Assembly (NCBI GenBank): GCA_005765155.1 | Contig: VCCP01000008.1 | Location: 744,001 to 808,000 of the forward strand | Reading direction: 5' to 3' | Origin: Zelopaecilomyces penicillatus | Taxonomy: Eukaryota; Ascomycota; Sordariomycetes; Hypocreales; Pseudodiploosporaceae | DNA length: 64,000 nt | Shown here: piece after piece, positions 47,769-58,778 of the stretch | Numbering within the stretch: the first letter of the stretch is position 1 | Layout of the letters: each line of letters starts with the position of its first letter | Position numbers and translations under genes: made by a program | Notes under the pieces: model-generated | The model's input: the letters and a program-made list of their open reading frames with translations, nothing else | Told to the model about the DNA's origin: nothing | The model's database searches: none

Positions 47769-48821
47769 TGTAAAAGGCTAATTAGGAAAAAATGATATAG
47801 ACAATGGGTGGGGTTCAAGCTAAGACTTGCCCGTGAATAGGAGAGAGAAAAGCTCATGACTTGAAACTGCTTTGCATCACTTCTCTCTTATACTGCGAGA
47901 TCTGCCGCCTACCCGAACCCACTGATAGCCTCATAACGCTCTTTTCATTTTCCCTTTTTCAGTAACATTGACTAAACCCGCTATTTTTGGCACCGGGTTA
48001 AATGTTGAATTGGTAATCTCGAGTGCAGGATGCATCTTTGCCCGAGGCATACAGGGTCAACAATCTGCAACGATACGACACTGCAGCAGAAGAAAGAAAA
48101 CACCGCCTTCTAGAATTTCATCAACACTCCGATAACCGCTTGAGATTATCCTCAAATCGGTCATGACGCCGGTGCAATCTCGGCAACGGCTCTGCAGATC
48201 ATGGTACTCGCTCGCGGAATTCGCGCAGGGTCCTGGTGTGAAGAGAAACATCAGATGGGAGAGGTCCTTTGAAAGCGGATTCAGGTTGCATCGTCGATTA
48301 TCATGTTTATAGATCAGATGCTCTTTCACAACGACTGATTGGGCTTGACCACGGTTTTACATGATTGATAATGCCGTCGGCACGGAGGAATAAGACAAAT
48401 GCTGGGGTTGTCAACCCCGGTGATTCCGTCTCAGGAGCTACGTTCTGCGTGTAAGACACGGCACTACCGTCTAATACGGGACCCAGGCACGGGGCGCGGG
48501 CAAAGTTGCCCAGTTTCATCGTTTTTGGTATGCCGGAGAAGAACTCGCTTACTTCCATTTCGCCCAAAACAGGTTCAAGGGTCGGCGGGATAGATATGCA
48601 CCGATATGTACTAGAGCTTCTAGCGTAGCCTTAATGTCACTTATTAGCTTGCTGACTCTCCACACAGAGAGAGACATTTTTGGGGAGGGTTTTACCGCGG
48701 GATGTGCCGATGATGCAATTATTTTCCTGGACAACGGGTTCATTATTAGGATAACATTGTCCAAAAACATTGTGACCTTCTGTCGGTAAGACACAGGGCG
48801 AATATTCCCATCGAACAAGCC
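47769..48821. other. putative bidirectional promoter of the PKS locus
   Basis: About 1.05 kb between divergently transcribed PKS and monooxygenase genes, suited to co-regulation. Short open frames on the minus strand (48329-48057, 48567-48307) have no resemblance. No regulator-binding site identified. Confidence 0.5.
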
Positions 48822-50011
48822 ATGGACTTCGAGAAAGCCGCATTCCCAGCGCCAGCCATTAACAGGCCAAGCCATGAGACACTCGCAAAGATTGTGCAGC
48901 ATTCTGTAAGTAGACGGCACCTTTACAGCAATTGAGTCACCATGAGCAAATCGTAAGTCTAATGCGCATTCTTTAGGTTTTGCGTGACAATTTCTCAATA
49001 TCGACTTGGCTTGCAGTGGGTGCCTTTGCTCATGGCTTGCTTTCACTTATTCTGCCGCCCCGATATGCCGTAACGCCAATTGCTCTCCTTCTGCTGCATC
49101 GCATCACACGTGCAATTCTCATGCAGAAAGGCCGCATTCCGAATACACAGATGGATGGTGTGTTCATGGGCAAGTTCTCATCGCAACCTGCGCTCAGGGA
49201 TGGCTCGCCGATGAAGCATCCGTCCGAGCAGGATGCCGTGGTTATACTCCTGGCTACACGATCAAATCAGTGAGCGTTTTTTTTTTCTTCTATTTTTTTC
49301 AAACTCATCACCCCTAATCACAGTTATGCCGTGAGATTATGTTGCAATACATTCATTAATCACTGTCCTGTAGTCCCTTGGGTCTTCTCGGACCAGGATA
49401 CAAGGATATGTCCAACCATATGAATGCGATGGTTGCCGACCTGTGGGATCACGCAGATACCTATGGCTGTAGGTGTTCATTGCTTTCCAATTGGAAAGCT
49501 CATTACTGATTAAATTTGGGTTTTGCAGTCCTGGGCCAGACAACCTGGATTGCGGCAAATGAGCGTCAGACAAACAACCAAATCATGGTACTCTGTTACT
49601 TTCGATCAGTACAAGACTTACACGCGTATGCTCACGGCCCACTGCATCGCAAGGCTTGGACTTGGTGGAGCAGCATCACCAAGACACATCCTCACCTCAG
49701 CATCATGCATGAAGTCTACCATGCCCGAGAGAAGCAATGGGAAAACATTTACATCAATAATCATCTAACAGGAATGGGTGAGTCATCGGCTATTGCACCG
49801 ATTTTGGCTCGAAACAGTGGGCTAACCTGATCTTATCATAGCTGCCACGACTGCGACAGTCAATGTCAAGGGCATGAGTATGCAACCACTGTTTGACGCA
49901 TCCAATGGCCTTCTCCGAACTCAAATGGGCCGATTACGTCGTGGGGACGGTACAGAAAACGAGGGTTATGGACCAGAGGCATACGGAGATGGTGCCAAAG
50001 AATCCATCTAG
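48822..50011 (+). CDS. af470-like (DUF4188) monooxygenase-family protein
   Basis: Five exons, 48822-48905, 48977-49269, 49374-49468, 49529-49777 and 49842-50011, give 296 residues with all joins in frame. The N-terminal part has hydrophobic segments (VGAFAHGLLSLILPP, YAVTPIALLLLH). The core HPLGLLGPGYKDM, YGFLGQTTW, ERQTNNQIMVLCYFRS, LHAYAHGPLHRKAW and HPHLSIMHEVY is the pattern of the DUF4188 / monooxygenase af470-like family (a dimeric alpha-beta-barrel relative). In the fumagillin pathway the founding member oxidatively cleaves a PKS-made polyene; that is established for that protein only. Here the gene is divergent from an ER-less HR-PKS, so action on the PKS product is an inference. The first exon is set by a GTAAGT donor and a CTAAT branch. 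It is overlapped antisense by an unsupported 165-codon frame. Confidence 0.85.
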
Positions 50012-50389
50012 ACCAGACTGTACAGAGGCATGATGACCAAGACATTAGAGAATGTCCACGGCTGTGATTCATGCTGTGGTCCCTAATAATACAGCAACAT
50101 GATAAAAAGCAAATTTAGGTCGTGTGCCTCCTGGAATCCTCAAGCATCTGACATACAATCCCTCTCACTTATCATGTCTGACATGATGGGCCGCACTGTC
50201 ATCGCTCAAAGAATTATATGCTTCCCTGCTTAGTTGGCTTTCACCACTGCAATAGCGGCTTTCTCCATTTTCTTCAAGGCCTGGTATTTTTTTGGACACA
50301 TCGTGGATATGTTGAGATAAGGTCAGCAACGTTCGACTATAGCCATCAAGTCTGCCAATGCGGTTCATATGCCGTTATAAACTCCTCTG
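50012..50389. other. intergenic between convergent genes
   Basis: No feature recognised. Confidence 0.6.
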
Positions 50390-51628
50390 CTATGCTTCAG
50401 ACTTTTGGGTCGGCGCAGTCCGCATCCAAGTGGCATTTATATCCCATAGAGTGCTCGCCATAGCATGACTCTTCAAGAAATTCTGCGTCAACAGAATGGG
50501 ACAAACATTGTGGTGAAGGTCAATCCCCACGCAGCCATCTGGAAGAGGCACATCTGCAAGCATTACTTTGACTAAATCGCTAGGATCTTCTGCTCGCCAA
50601 CTGGCATGAAATCTGGGGAAACGTGGTTGAAATTCAGCACAATTTGTGAGCACCAAGGATATTTCTGTAGGTCGTTGATAGTCAGGCTCTCCAGTGCGGA
50701 CAACTTGTAGCGCGCGTAGCCACTCCTTTTTAATGTTAATACTTTGCAATCCGGCCCAGCTGAGATCAGAATCATCACCCCCTTCCGGAGGATCGCCTGA
50801 GCCGTCAGCTCGTGCAAAGATTGCCATTTTCAGGTGTGCCAAACGTGCCATTTGATCCCAAATCGCGTCTTCGGTATCAATAACGGGGTTATACAAGGCT
50901 AGACGGCGCAGTTTCGGCCAGCACGTAGCCCAGACTGGCGGTTCATGCCAACGACGTTCCGCTATACTCAAGTAAAGCTCATCCTGAACGCTTACAAACT
51001 CTTCAAGATTAACAAGAGCCGAAAAGCCATGACGCAGAAAGGTTCGTACGCTCTGGTGGTCATCTTCTGGATACAAACTGCGTAGAGGGATGTCTATGAC
51101 AAGACGCCGGAGGGTAGGCGCAATGCATTTGAAGAGATGGTACACAGCTTGGCATAAAGGCAAGTTATTCAACGGCGAAGGGCGGGAGTAGGAAAGGCCG
51201 TCATCGGAGCTGTCGCTATCATGTTCCACATCTGTGCCGCTCTCGTCATCACTGATTCGGTCATCGGCGCAGTCTGCATCATTACCAAGCCCGTTGCCAT
51301 CATCTAGATCGTCAAATGGCTCTGAGACATCTGGAAAAGGGCTAAGAAAAAGTTGCACAAGGTTCTGGTGGCTTGCTGGCAAGGCCCGGATCAGAAGAAA
51401 AAGCTTCTTATGCGAGTCGATGTAGGCGCAGTGACGCCACAGTAACCGTGTGGCGATAGGAGAGATTTCACGGCAAACCTGCGTCAGAGCCAGCAGCGTC
51501 GTTGTGGTGGGACTGCCTGGTGCGAAGATGACGTTCGGGCTGTCCGAGACAAGAGATTCAACGATGTTGAGCAACACATCCAAGGGCAGAAGCCATGGCG
51601 ATGCGCTGGCATGTGCGGGTTGAGCCAT
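50390..51628 (-). CDS. F-box-like protein, hypothetical
   Basis: Uninterrupted frame of 412 residues. Residues 10-50 (PWLLPLDVLLNIVESL, then LLALTQVCREISPIATRLLWRHC) have the helical F-box pattern of Leu/Pro-rich start, a central CR motif and a conserved LW. An acidic Asp/Ser-rich stretch (about 105-150) looks like an insert. The remainder has Leu-rich segments (LRRLVIDIPLRSLYP, LRRLALYNPVI) typical of fungal F-box proteins, which usually carry irregular Leu-rich substrate-binding regions. Predicted role: SCF ubiquitin ligase adaptor; target unknown. ATG at 51628 (MAQPAH) is chosen; the preceding codon is TTG. Placed next to the polyketide pair but with no known link. Confidence 0.65.
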   Translation of the reverse strand: MAQPAHASASPWLLPLDVLLNIVESLVSDSPNVIFAPGSPTTTTLLALTQVCREISPIATRLLWRHCAYIDSHKKLFLLIRALPASHQNLVQLFLSPFPDVSEPFDDLDDGNGLGNDADCADDRISDDESGTDVEHDSDSSDDGLSYSRPSPLNNLPLCQAVYHLFKCIAPTLRRLVIDIPLRSLYPEDDHQSVRTFLRHGFSALVNLEEFVSVQDELYLSIAERRWHEPPVWATCWPKLRRLALYNPVIDTEDAIWDQMARLAHLKMAIFARADGSGDPPEGGDDSDLSWAGLQSINIKKEWLRALQVVRTGEPDYQRPTEISLVLTNCAEFQPRFPRFHASWRAEDPSDLVKVMLADVPLPDGCVGIDLHHNVCPILLTQNFLKSHAMASTLWDINATWMRTAPTQKSEA

Positions 51629-52836
51629 CAATGAGGCATGTAAAATCGTGAATTGGATGTTCGTTATAATTAGTGGGAGGTTGTGTTCTTGATTTGCGCT
51701 GAACTGCCTGGAATCCTGCCGATTGTCGACAACGACACCCGGATGGTCTCAACAGTCTGGCAGCTGCTTGCACGTGATGGAATCTTGCCACCTGTACCTA
51801 CTGTAAATGATGAAGATTCCATGTCAGAATAAAAATTGAAAAGCTATCATCGCCATCTCTGTCTAAAACGATCGCCATCATGAGAACCACGGCGCATTGC
51901 TTGCTAGCGATATCGCTGTAAGAACTGCATGGATGAGCTCTTACATCTCCCGCTCAGACTCCGTTGGATGATGCACCCCGCCATCGGCTACTGCCGCAGC
52001 ACTCCACCTCCCACAAATGGCAAACATCCCATGTTCGGATCTCGTGAATTATGCCATCCCCCACGATCGAACAGGTCTTGAATCCCGGCTTGGTAGGCGG
52101 TAGACCGTCAGCTAATACCAATATGACACCTGGAAGATGGGCATCACATTGGTGATCTAGGTATCGCGCCTTTTATCGCGACTCGCGAGGTTGTTGGCTA
52201 GCAGGTACAATGTCCGACAAGATTCACTTAGCAGGTGTAAGATATAGCGGTCCGTTGGATCACCGACCACAACGTCTAAATAACACAATCAATCCCGAAG
52301 ACGTAAACAAGCCAACAGTTCATCGACAGTCGAACGGTCAGGACACGCCAGAAAGAGCTCCGCGCAGCTGCCTAATGGTGCAAGATGTTAAGAGGTGCCT
52401 TGGGTAGAGCTGGTGGTGGCTTCCAATTTCCCCACTGGGGAGCCGAAAGCCTCAACTAAAAGACTACAGTACACCACAAAGTTGTGAGCCACAGTCTATC
52501 GAGGGTTTCCGAGGCTGATTGATGTTTACCAGGTACAGCGAGAAGAGCGCTTAGCAAGATCATGGCAAGCATTGGGCAATCAGGCTGCCTAAGAGTGACA
52601 TCCTTCGGCACATACCTAAACGGAATGTGTAAAGGCTTTCTGTATTGCCTCCATCATATCTGTGTACTGGGGCGCGACTCGGTGGCAACGGACTGTCTAT
52701 TAGAATAGAAGAGAAAGCTTCTGCACAGGGTATGTGACACCAACTCGTCAACTCAGCGGCTTCATGCACAGTTGTCACTAAACTCAGCATTTAGAAACCC
52801 CGACTCCATACAACTAGAAACCGGCTCTATTCCGCA
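51629..52836. other. intergenic, no intact gene recognised
   Basis: Short open frames only. The last part, from about 52772, may include the decayed N-terminus of the pseudogene that follows. Confidence 0.5.
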
Positions 52837-53301
52837 ATGCCACAATATTTGCCTATTTCTGCTGAAGACAACCCCAACAAATCACGACAAATTTGCTGCC
52901 ACCCCGAGGCGCTCCAAGCTTTATGCTGTTTTCCTGGTGCTCCTCGCGCTCTTCGGTCTCAGTATAGCCACATGAATCTACAGCTTAAAACCAGCCCTAC
53001 CATCACCTCCATTGAAGCCTTCCAATATCACATCATGTGGCGTTACCCCCCTACTCAAGCACGGTCCAACGGCTGCCTCTTCGACGTGATGTCGTTCTCA
53101 TGGTTGCCGCCAGCGTGCTACGATGAGTTGCTGGTTGCAGACTTTCTCGCTTTGCAACCCTGGGATTGGTTTTCTGATTCGTCAGGCACTGAACCTGTGT
53201 CACTGGAAGTAGCTCTAAAAGGAGACACTGCGTAGATGTATGTATCCTGGCGCATCTTCGACATATATGGTCCTGTTGAATTCTTTGACCCGATTTTCTA
53301 A
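52837..53301 (+). pseudogene. decayed single-pass membrane protein resembling UstYa-type proteins
   Basis: Fragments in two frames add up to one protein type. A short hydrophilic N-terminus is followed, in another frame, by a basic residue pair and a transmembrane helix (KLYAVFLVLLALFGLSIAT) that runs into TGA. The first frame then resumes with a luminal region containing GCLFDVMSFSWLPPACYDELL and DWFSDSSGTEPVS. This last pattern is familiar from a large fungal group of single-TM proteins whose C-terminus carries His-x-x-His-Cys motifs, similar in layout to UstYa/DUF3328 oxidases. Here the frame hits TAG at 53233-53235 where related proteins have a Trp-like position. A further 21 codons (MYVSWRIFDIYG) follow before a final stop, and the HxxHC region is missing. 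Family membership is from memory and approximate; the breaks are visible directly. Confidence 0.5.
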
Positions 53302-53921
53302 TGTCCAATTTCTAATGTCGTCGAAGTTACGGCACGTATGCGCAATTTCCGCCACAGCCTTCGCCTCGTGATCTCTCTCCGATCATGACTTTGTGATTGG
53401 AGTAACATCAACTGAACACATCAAAGACTGTCGAAGAGCATCGATGCAATGTTCAATATGTTCAATTCCCATCAACTTATCTTCCGGTTTGTAGGTCTCG
53501 GTTGACCAAATGCGGGTGATTTCTAGCACCCGGTGTTACCTGTTTTGGACGACGGCCGACTTGGAGTGATTTCATCACTCTCAAGTGATACACGCGGCCT
53601 AAGTATTGTAGCTGGCCCCCATGATCCGCATATCTTTCAGCCATGAGATGAAGTACAGATTTCAAAGCGACACAGGCTATCGCATCCTGCATTAGCTCGG
53701 ACATTCCACGCATGTCACATTCACATCATGCTCCTTCTTGCCTGAATAGGAGAAACCGCCGTGTTCGGGAGTTTCGGTATTCTTATCTAAAAACTTTATA
53801 TATAGCAACTGGTAAAACCCCGTTTTATTGTTTTGGTCCTACATTAGGACAGGAAATATCACCATTTCGTCAATCTACATCGTATCCATACCTGCTTTTA
53901 TCGTCTCTTTTTGCCGTCAAT
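53302..53921. other. intergenic, possible gene relic
   Basis: A minus-strand frame at 53713-53477 (78 codons) has a helical pattern faintly like fungal regulator domains, but not enough to call. Otherwise nothing recognised. Confidence 0.35.
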
Positions 53922-54394
53922 ATGAATCTATCATCCCCAAATCTTTGCTCGTTGCTAGCAGCATCTTCATTTGCGGCTCCTGTGTACAATCAATTGAACG
54001 AACTCAAGGTATTGGCCTTCTTGAGATTGAAAAGTTTAAATGATCAAGTTCAGTATTTGACATGGCACTATAGGAGAATGTTCAGCGACGGGAGACTTTG
54101 TCAGCCAGTGGCGAGAAAGAAGAAATCAAACGCGATGTTGACGTTGCCATTGACGGAAAGTTAGTTCGCCTTGAAGGGGGTTATGTCAGAAAAACAGATC
54201 TGGACCGTCTTGGATGGAACGTTGTCGTCCGTGAGGGTATGAAGGCTCGTCAGGTAGACGTCGATGGTACTGCAACTAGATCATGTTGGGGATATATCAA
54301 GGGACGTGATGAGAAGCGGGAGGTTGACGCGGATGCTATTGCGACTAGATTAGGTTGGAGTTATATCAAAAGAGGTGAAGAAAAGGCTCAGTAG
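53922..54394 (+). CDS. small secreted repeat protein with Kex2-like sites (possible RiPP/KEP precursor)
   Basis: Exons 53922-54008 and 54074-54394 (65-nt GT-AG intron) give 135 residues. The N-terminus has a short hydrophobic leader (LCSLLAASSFAAP) suitable for secretion. The C-terminal half consists of imperfect repeats: tryptophans at 77, 101 and 124 are spaced 24 and 23 residues, in contexts LGWNVV, SCWGYI and LGWSYI. Spacers are alike (RQVDVDGTATR, REVDADAIATR). Dibasic sites occur at 34-35, 48-49, 68-69, 110-111 and 128-129, of which 48-49, 110-111 and 128-129 are Lys-Arg. Leader plus Kex2-like sites plus short repeated cores is the architecture of fungal Kex2-processed repeat proteins, some of which are precursors of cyclic ribosomal peptides. 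Whether this one is modified is unknown. No intact modifying enzyme is adjacent, only a broken UstYa-like gene 0.6 kb upstream. Confidence 0.5.
54185..54385 (+). repeat. coding tandem repeat, about 69-72 bp units
   Basis: Three degenerate units inside the second exon of the secreted repeat protein. The Trp codons lie at 54215, 54287 and 54356; units two and three share the 10-base word TTATATCAA-like end and the start GACTAGAT. Confidence 0.6.
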
Positions 54395-56842
54395 GTATCA
54401 ATAATTTTGCGACGATATAAGGGCAACATAGCAACCCCGTCGCTAAAAGATATGGAATCAGATTGCCTACAGTAGGGAGACTCAAAGAGCACATATGATT
54501 GCTAGATATCAATTGAGGCAACGAATTCCCTCTTAGTCTCACACAAATTGATCATAAACAGCCCTTATTGTTTAAAAACCGACCCTCAGTGCCTTTCGTA
54601 GGGATCTACATGAACAGTCTTTAATATAAGCCCAAGAGAGCAATAAAATGGTAGCTACTTGTTGTTAGTGAGCCTCTGACGAACAAAATCCTCATCAAAT
54701 TATATTATGAACGGTAGTGGACCCGTTCCATCAGCCCACAAGTGGGAACTGACATTATTAGTCATCCTCATCGTGAGAGGGCCGTTTCTCCGACTTCATA
54801 CCTGATTGCTCCTCCATGGCTACCCCATGAGTGGGTGGTGAACATGACTTTTGCCTCGTAATCAAAAAGCGCGCTAATGTTGAATAAAGATTGCGACATT
54901 GCACGGCTGTATGCCTGCAGATACCAAGAGGACCTCACACACAACCTACTGAACATGAGTCGCTGCATGAGCTATTTTCTAGGGGGGGTCTGCCTTTAAA
55001 TCTAGATTAAGACTCATGAGGCAATTCAATTCAATAGATGGCTGCTTCATTGAGAAATGCTGTGTTGATTCAGATGCAACCCGCCGCGTCAAGTGTTGCA
55101 CCACAGGTGTAACAAGTCAATCTTTCTGCTGACCCTATACCTACTCCACGAAAACAATTTTTGGGGCAACGCAGCATGATGAGCCACGTGGGTTTCAAGA
55201 TATTACTTTGATTGCTGTTACACGCTGTGATATGGCGGTGTAAATTTATTTCCCTTTGAAAGAAATAACTTCATATCTGACTTGTTGGATTATTCTTATT
55301 GAAAAATCTTCATTCTCAGAGAAACCAAAAACAAAACCACGTGTACGCTGCGGGGCATCATTTCTGTCTCAAAGCCAGTGGTTGGTTGTCTCAAAAGCAG
55401 CTGTTCTGGCACAATGTCCAGCAAAGACCAGAGTATTGCGGGGTTTCGTCACACTGTAGCATCCAAGACGACACCGAGGGTCAAGAGGGTATTCTGGGTG
55501 TAGATCTTTTGGTGTGTAGTGGTGGTTGGACAGCAGATACAACCATCCCACCCAACCCGATGTCACCCAGCATCCGGTAGTTGCACAAACCCGAATACTT
55601 TGTGAAGTAACTAGTCAATATGATGCCAATATTGTTGCTCGACGTAAATGCTGCAGCTGTTATTCGTAGAGGCTGCGCCTAATAGCACGCTGGCGTCATG
55701 GAATCTGTACGGATACTGTCTGTCTGTGAAGCTTGGCCGGCCCTGCCTATTCCTTGACCAAGTTCACCAAAGACAAACAATGCGTTGGCTTACACAGTGC
55801 AGACCAGCAAGACCTCCTTCGCGGGACCATCCCTACTTTGCCCATGCGCATGGAGCTCGGCCCTCCCTAGGTTGTCTTACTTATCGAGGTCATGCTGAGC
55901 ACGGTAGAGAAAACGCTGCAGTGCTAGGACGGTGCCTTGTGCAAACGCTTCGACTGGGGCGCTTCTGACGGCAACGAGTGATACAAATGCAGTTGAATAA
56001 AAAGAAATGGTATGCAGCCTTTCTAATGTGGGAGATGTGGCGTCCGGCAGATACGGTCTCGTGGATACCCCAAAACGCCTCCCACGGCTCCACCCCTTGC
56101 CTGTGAACTTGTTAAACACCGCCTCATCTGGATGTTTGTCAAAGAAGCTATTGTCTGAGTAACGATGCAAGACATACACAAAAAGGTCTAGAATGCCAAT
56201 GTTCTGTAAGGGTCGGAGCAACGACTTCGAGTCAAAACTAAATGACATCTTCCAAGCATGCGACTGTCAGTTTACTCACTCAAACCACCTTTCTCCTCAC
56301 TAAAGACCATTGCCGCAAGAGAGCCGGTGCCGATCCCCCGCAGTTCGGTGCGGGGTGCAGCACTCGGAGCTTCCCGTGTGGGTGGTATTCACGGACGCCT
56401 CTTGGAGTTGGCCTTGTTTTTGTAATAAGTATTGTCGTACCAAGACCGCCATCGCGGGAGGGGCTTTTGCTTCCGCTTGGAAGACCCTTGCTTAATTCAA
56501 TAGCAACTGTGACGCAGACTGCTGAGAAACCGAATATATGATGTACTGTGCTGTAGGTACTGTACTTATCCGGATCATGGCATCCGTGGAAGTTGGCCGC
56601 ATCTGGGCCGGGCATCCTCCCCCTCCCTACGTTGGCTACTGAGAGTCTGAGATCATGTCCGAGTGGAGGATGCACTCTCGGTTCGCTGCTTTGAGAGACA
56701 CAACGAGTATATGTAAAGGCTGGTCCGCATTCAATTATTAATAATGCTGAATGGGCCCTGGATTGTTTAGTAGGGTGTGGTAACTGTTCTCCCCAACTCC
56801 CTCGACTACATTTTGGAGTAGAGCATTACTTACACGACGACG
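54395..56842. other. intergenic, no gene recognised
   Basis: A minus-strand frame at 56248-55877 (123 codons) and several plus-strand frames lack resemblance. The last ~100 bases form the promoter/leader of the GH28 gene. No repeat or RNA gene seen. Confidence 0.45.
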
Positions 56843-58201
56843 ATGCTAAGCTCACTTGCCTTTTTCTTGGCATTACTGCCAGCCGCCTTGGCGTTTCCCA
56901 ATTCTCTTGAGCATCGACAGGCACAACCGTCTGCGGCGCAAGCACACAACCAAGCATATTGGGCTCGTCAAGCCAAGGCTCAGGACCGCCGTCTCTGTTT
57001 TGTGCATCCTGGAGCCGATGGCCAAGATGACGCCCCCGCAATCATGGATGCGCTCAATGACAAGTGCCGGACTAAAAGCCTTGTTATTCTGCCCGGCCCG
57101 GTGTACAACATCAAGACCAACATGACCACACTGGAGATGGACGACGTTGTCATCTACCAGTTTGGTCGCATCCTCTGGAGCACTGAAATTGACTATTGGC
57201 TCTCTGTGTCTATGCCGGTCGGCTTCCAGAACCAGAGCACAGTCTGGTACTTTGGCGGGGACCGGGTCGTCTGGGATGGCTTCAATGCCGGCACCATGGA
57301 TGGTAATGGACAAGTCTGGTATAACTGGGCTAAGAGTCAGGGCAACTTGGCGCATCGGCCGATGAATATCAATTTTAGAAAACTCACAAACTCGGTTGTC
57401 AAGCGGCTTCGGTTCGTCCAAAGCCAGATGTGGACAATGGCTGTTACCTACTCACAGCACGTCGACTTTGACGATATTTACGTCAACAGCACGTCGGACA
57501 GCAAGTGGAACACGCTCAACACTGACGGGTGCGATACGATATACTCGGACAGCATCACGTTCCGCAGATGGTTTGTGACAAACGGCGACGACGCCATCGC
57601 TCTCAAGATGAACTCGAGCAACATCGCCATCTACGACAGCGTTTTCCAAAACGGGCAGGGCATCGCCATCGGCTCCATGGGCCAGTACGACGGCAAGTTT
57701 GAATACATTGAGAACTTTTACGCGCGCAACATCACGCTCATCAATACCGCGCACGCCTCCTATCTCAAGACTTGGGCGGGCGTCTCGCGCGGCTACCCAC
57801 CCAACGGCGGAGGCGGCGGCCTCGGCCACGCCAAGAACATCATCATGGAGGACGTCAAGCTCGTCGGCGTGCGAAACGAGCCCTTTTACGCGTGGCAGTG
57901 CGAAAACTACTCCGGCCACGCGGGCCAGGACTGTGACTCGTCCAAATTCAAGATGGAGAATGTGGCCTGGAGGAGGGTCAGCGGCACGAGCAAGGCGCAA
58001 GTCAAGCATGCGAGTCACTTCCAGTGCAGCGCGGGAGCGGGCGGGTGCGATGACTTGGAGGTGACGGACTTTGATGTGCGGAATGAGAGCAACGGCGAGT
58101 TGTTGAATCAGTGGTATTGTAATAACTTGAATCAGCACAAGGGGTTCAAGTGTAATGATGGCAATGGGGCTACCAAGGCGGACTCAATTGGGGCGAGATG
58201 A
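56843..58201 (+). CDS. glycoside hydrolase family 28 (polygalacturonase/rhamnogalacturonase superfamily), secreted
   Basis: Uninterrupted frame of 452 residues. Residues 1-17 are a signal peptide (MLSSLAFFLALLPAALA). A right-handed beta-helix fold is expected. GH28 motifs can be read in order: NTDGCD near residue 226, GDDAIALK near 248, and NGQGIAIGSMG near 270. The two catalytic-region aspartates of the second motif and the Asp of NTD are kept. The position that is His in polygalacturonases (GHG) is Gln here, so the substrate may not be polygalacturonan; exo-acting or rhamnogalacturonan-type members are alternatives. Several N-glycosylation sequons (NMT, NST, NSS, NIT) fit secretion. Role: pectin or related plant polysaccharide breakdown. 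Confidence 0.88.
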   Translation: MLSSLAFFLALLPAALAFPNSLEHRQAQPSAAQAHNQAYWARQAKAQDRRLCFVHPGADGQDDAPAIMDALNDKCRTKSLVILPGPVYNIKTNMTTLEMDDVVIYQFGRILWSTEIDYWLSVSMPVGFQNQSTVWYFGGDRVVWDGFNAGTMDGNGQVWYNWAKSQGNLAHRPMNINFRKLTNSVVKRLRFVQSQMWTMAVTYSQHVDFDDIYVNSTSDSKWNTLNTDGCDTIYSDSITFRRWFVTNGDDAIALKMNSSNIAIYDSVFQNGQGIAIGSMGQYDGKFEYIENFYARNITLINTAHASYLKTWAGVSRGYPPNGGGGGLGHAKNIIMEDVKLVGVRNEPFYAWQCENYSGHAGQDCDSSKFKMENVAWRRVSGTSKAQVKHASHFQCSAGAGGCDDLEVTDFDVRNESNGELLNQWYCNNLNQHKGFKCNDGNGATKADSIGAR

Positions 58202-58778
58202 TCTGTTGTGTATTTGTTTTTGACATCTAGCTCATGCAGGGATACCTTCATGCTGTAATTTTAACAGCCATTGATATGAATTTTATGATGAATTTTATGA
58301 TAAATTTATTGTGCTTTTCTCACAGTGTAGATGCGGCTGTTTCATTTATCTGCTCCTGTGTCTGCTGTGTCTGCGAGGTTGATTGATAAGCACCCAAGCC
58401 TTTGACACATCATGTTGAAAATTGTCTTGTCAAGGGCGTAAAAACTACAACGTATAAGATGGGCAATTATACGCACCACGTCAATTTCATCGCGACAAAC
58501 TCCCCAATTTTCTCAGCATCTAGTATACTCATCTTAAGCTGGTCTTGCAAAGGGCGTGAGGAGTTTCAATACAAAAACGCGGGCAATGGCACTTGGGTAT
58601 CTCGTAAATTCAATTCCAAGCCACTCGACTTCTAAGCCCTTTCGTTCTTTTACAACAAGAAAATCACACTGTAGTAACAGTCTTCTCATTTTGAACTTTC
58701 AACTTTGACTCAGGAACTACTAAACACCATCGAGCTGTGCTCCCTCGATCTTGTAAAGACACCAGCATCATCCTCACA
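58202..58778. other. intergenic, no gene recognised
   Basis: 3' end of the GH28 gene and promoter of the next gene. A 77-codon frame at 58402-58635 is unsupported. Confidence 0.55.

Noticed and set aside
48549..49046. 165-codon minus-strand open frame overlapping the first exon of the af470-like gene
   Set aside because: It is antisense to a well-supported exon, has no family resemblance I can name, and its neighbours need several frame changes.
53477..53713. 78-codon minus-strand frame with an alpha-helical pattern like fungal transcription factor domains
   Set aside because: Too short and too weak to call; no zinc cluster or continuing exon found.
55877..56248. 123-codon minus-strand open frame starting MSFSFDSKSLLRPL
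   Set aside because: It reads somewhat like protein, but no domain, splice partner or start context supports it; left as unexplained.
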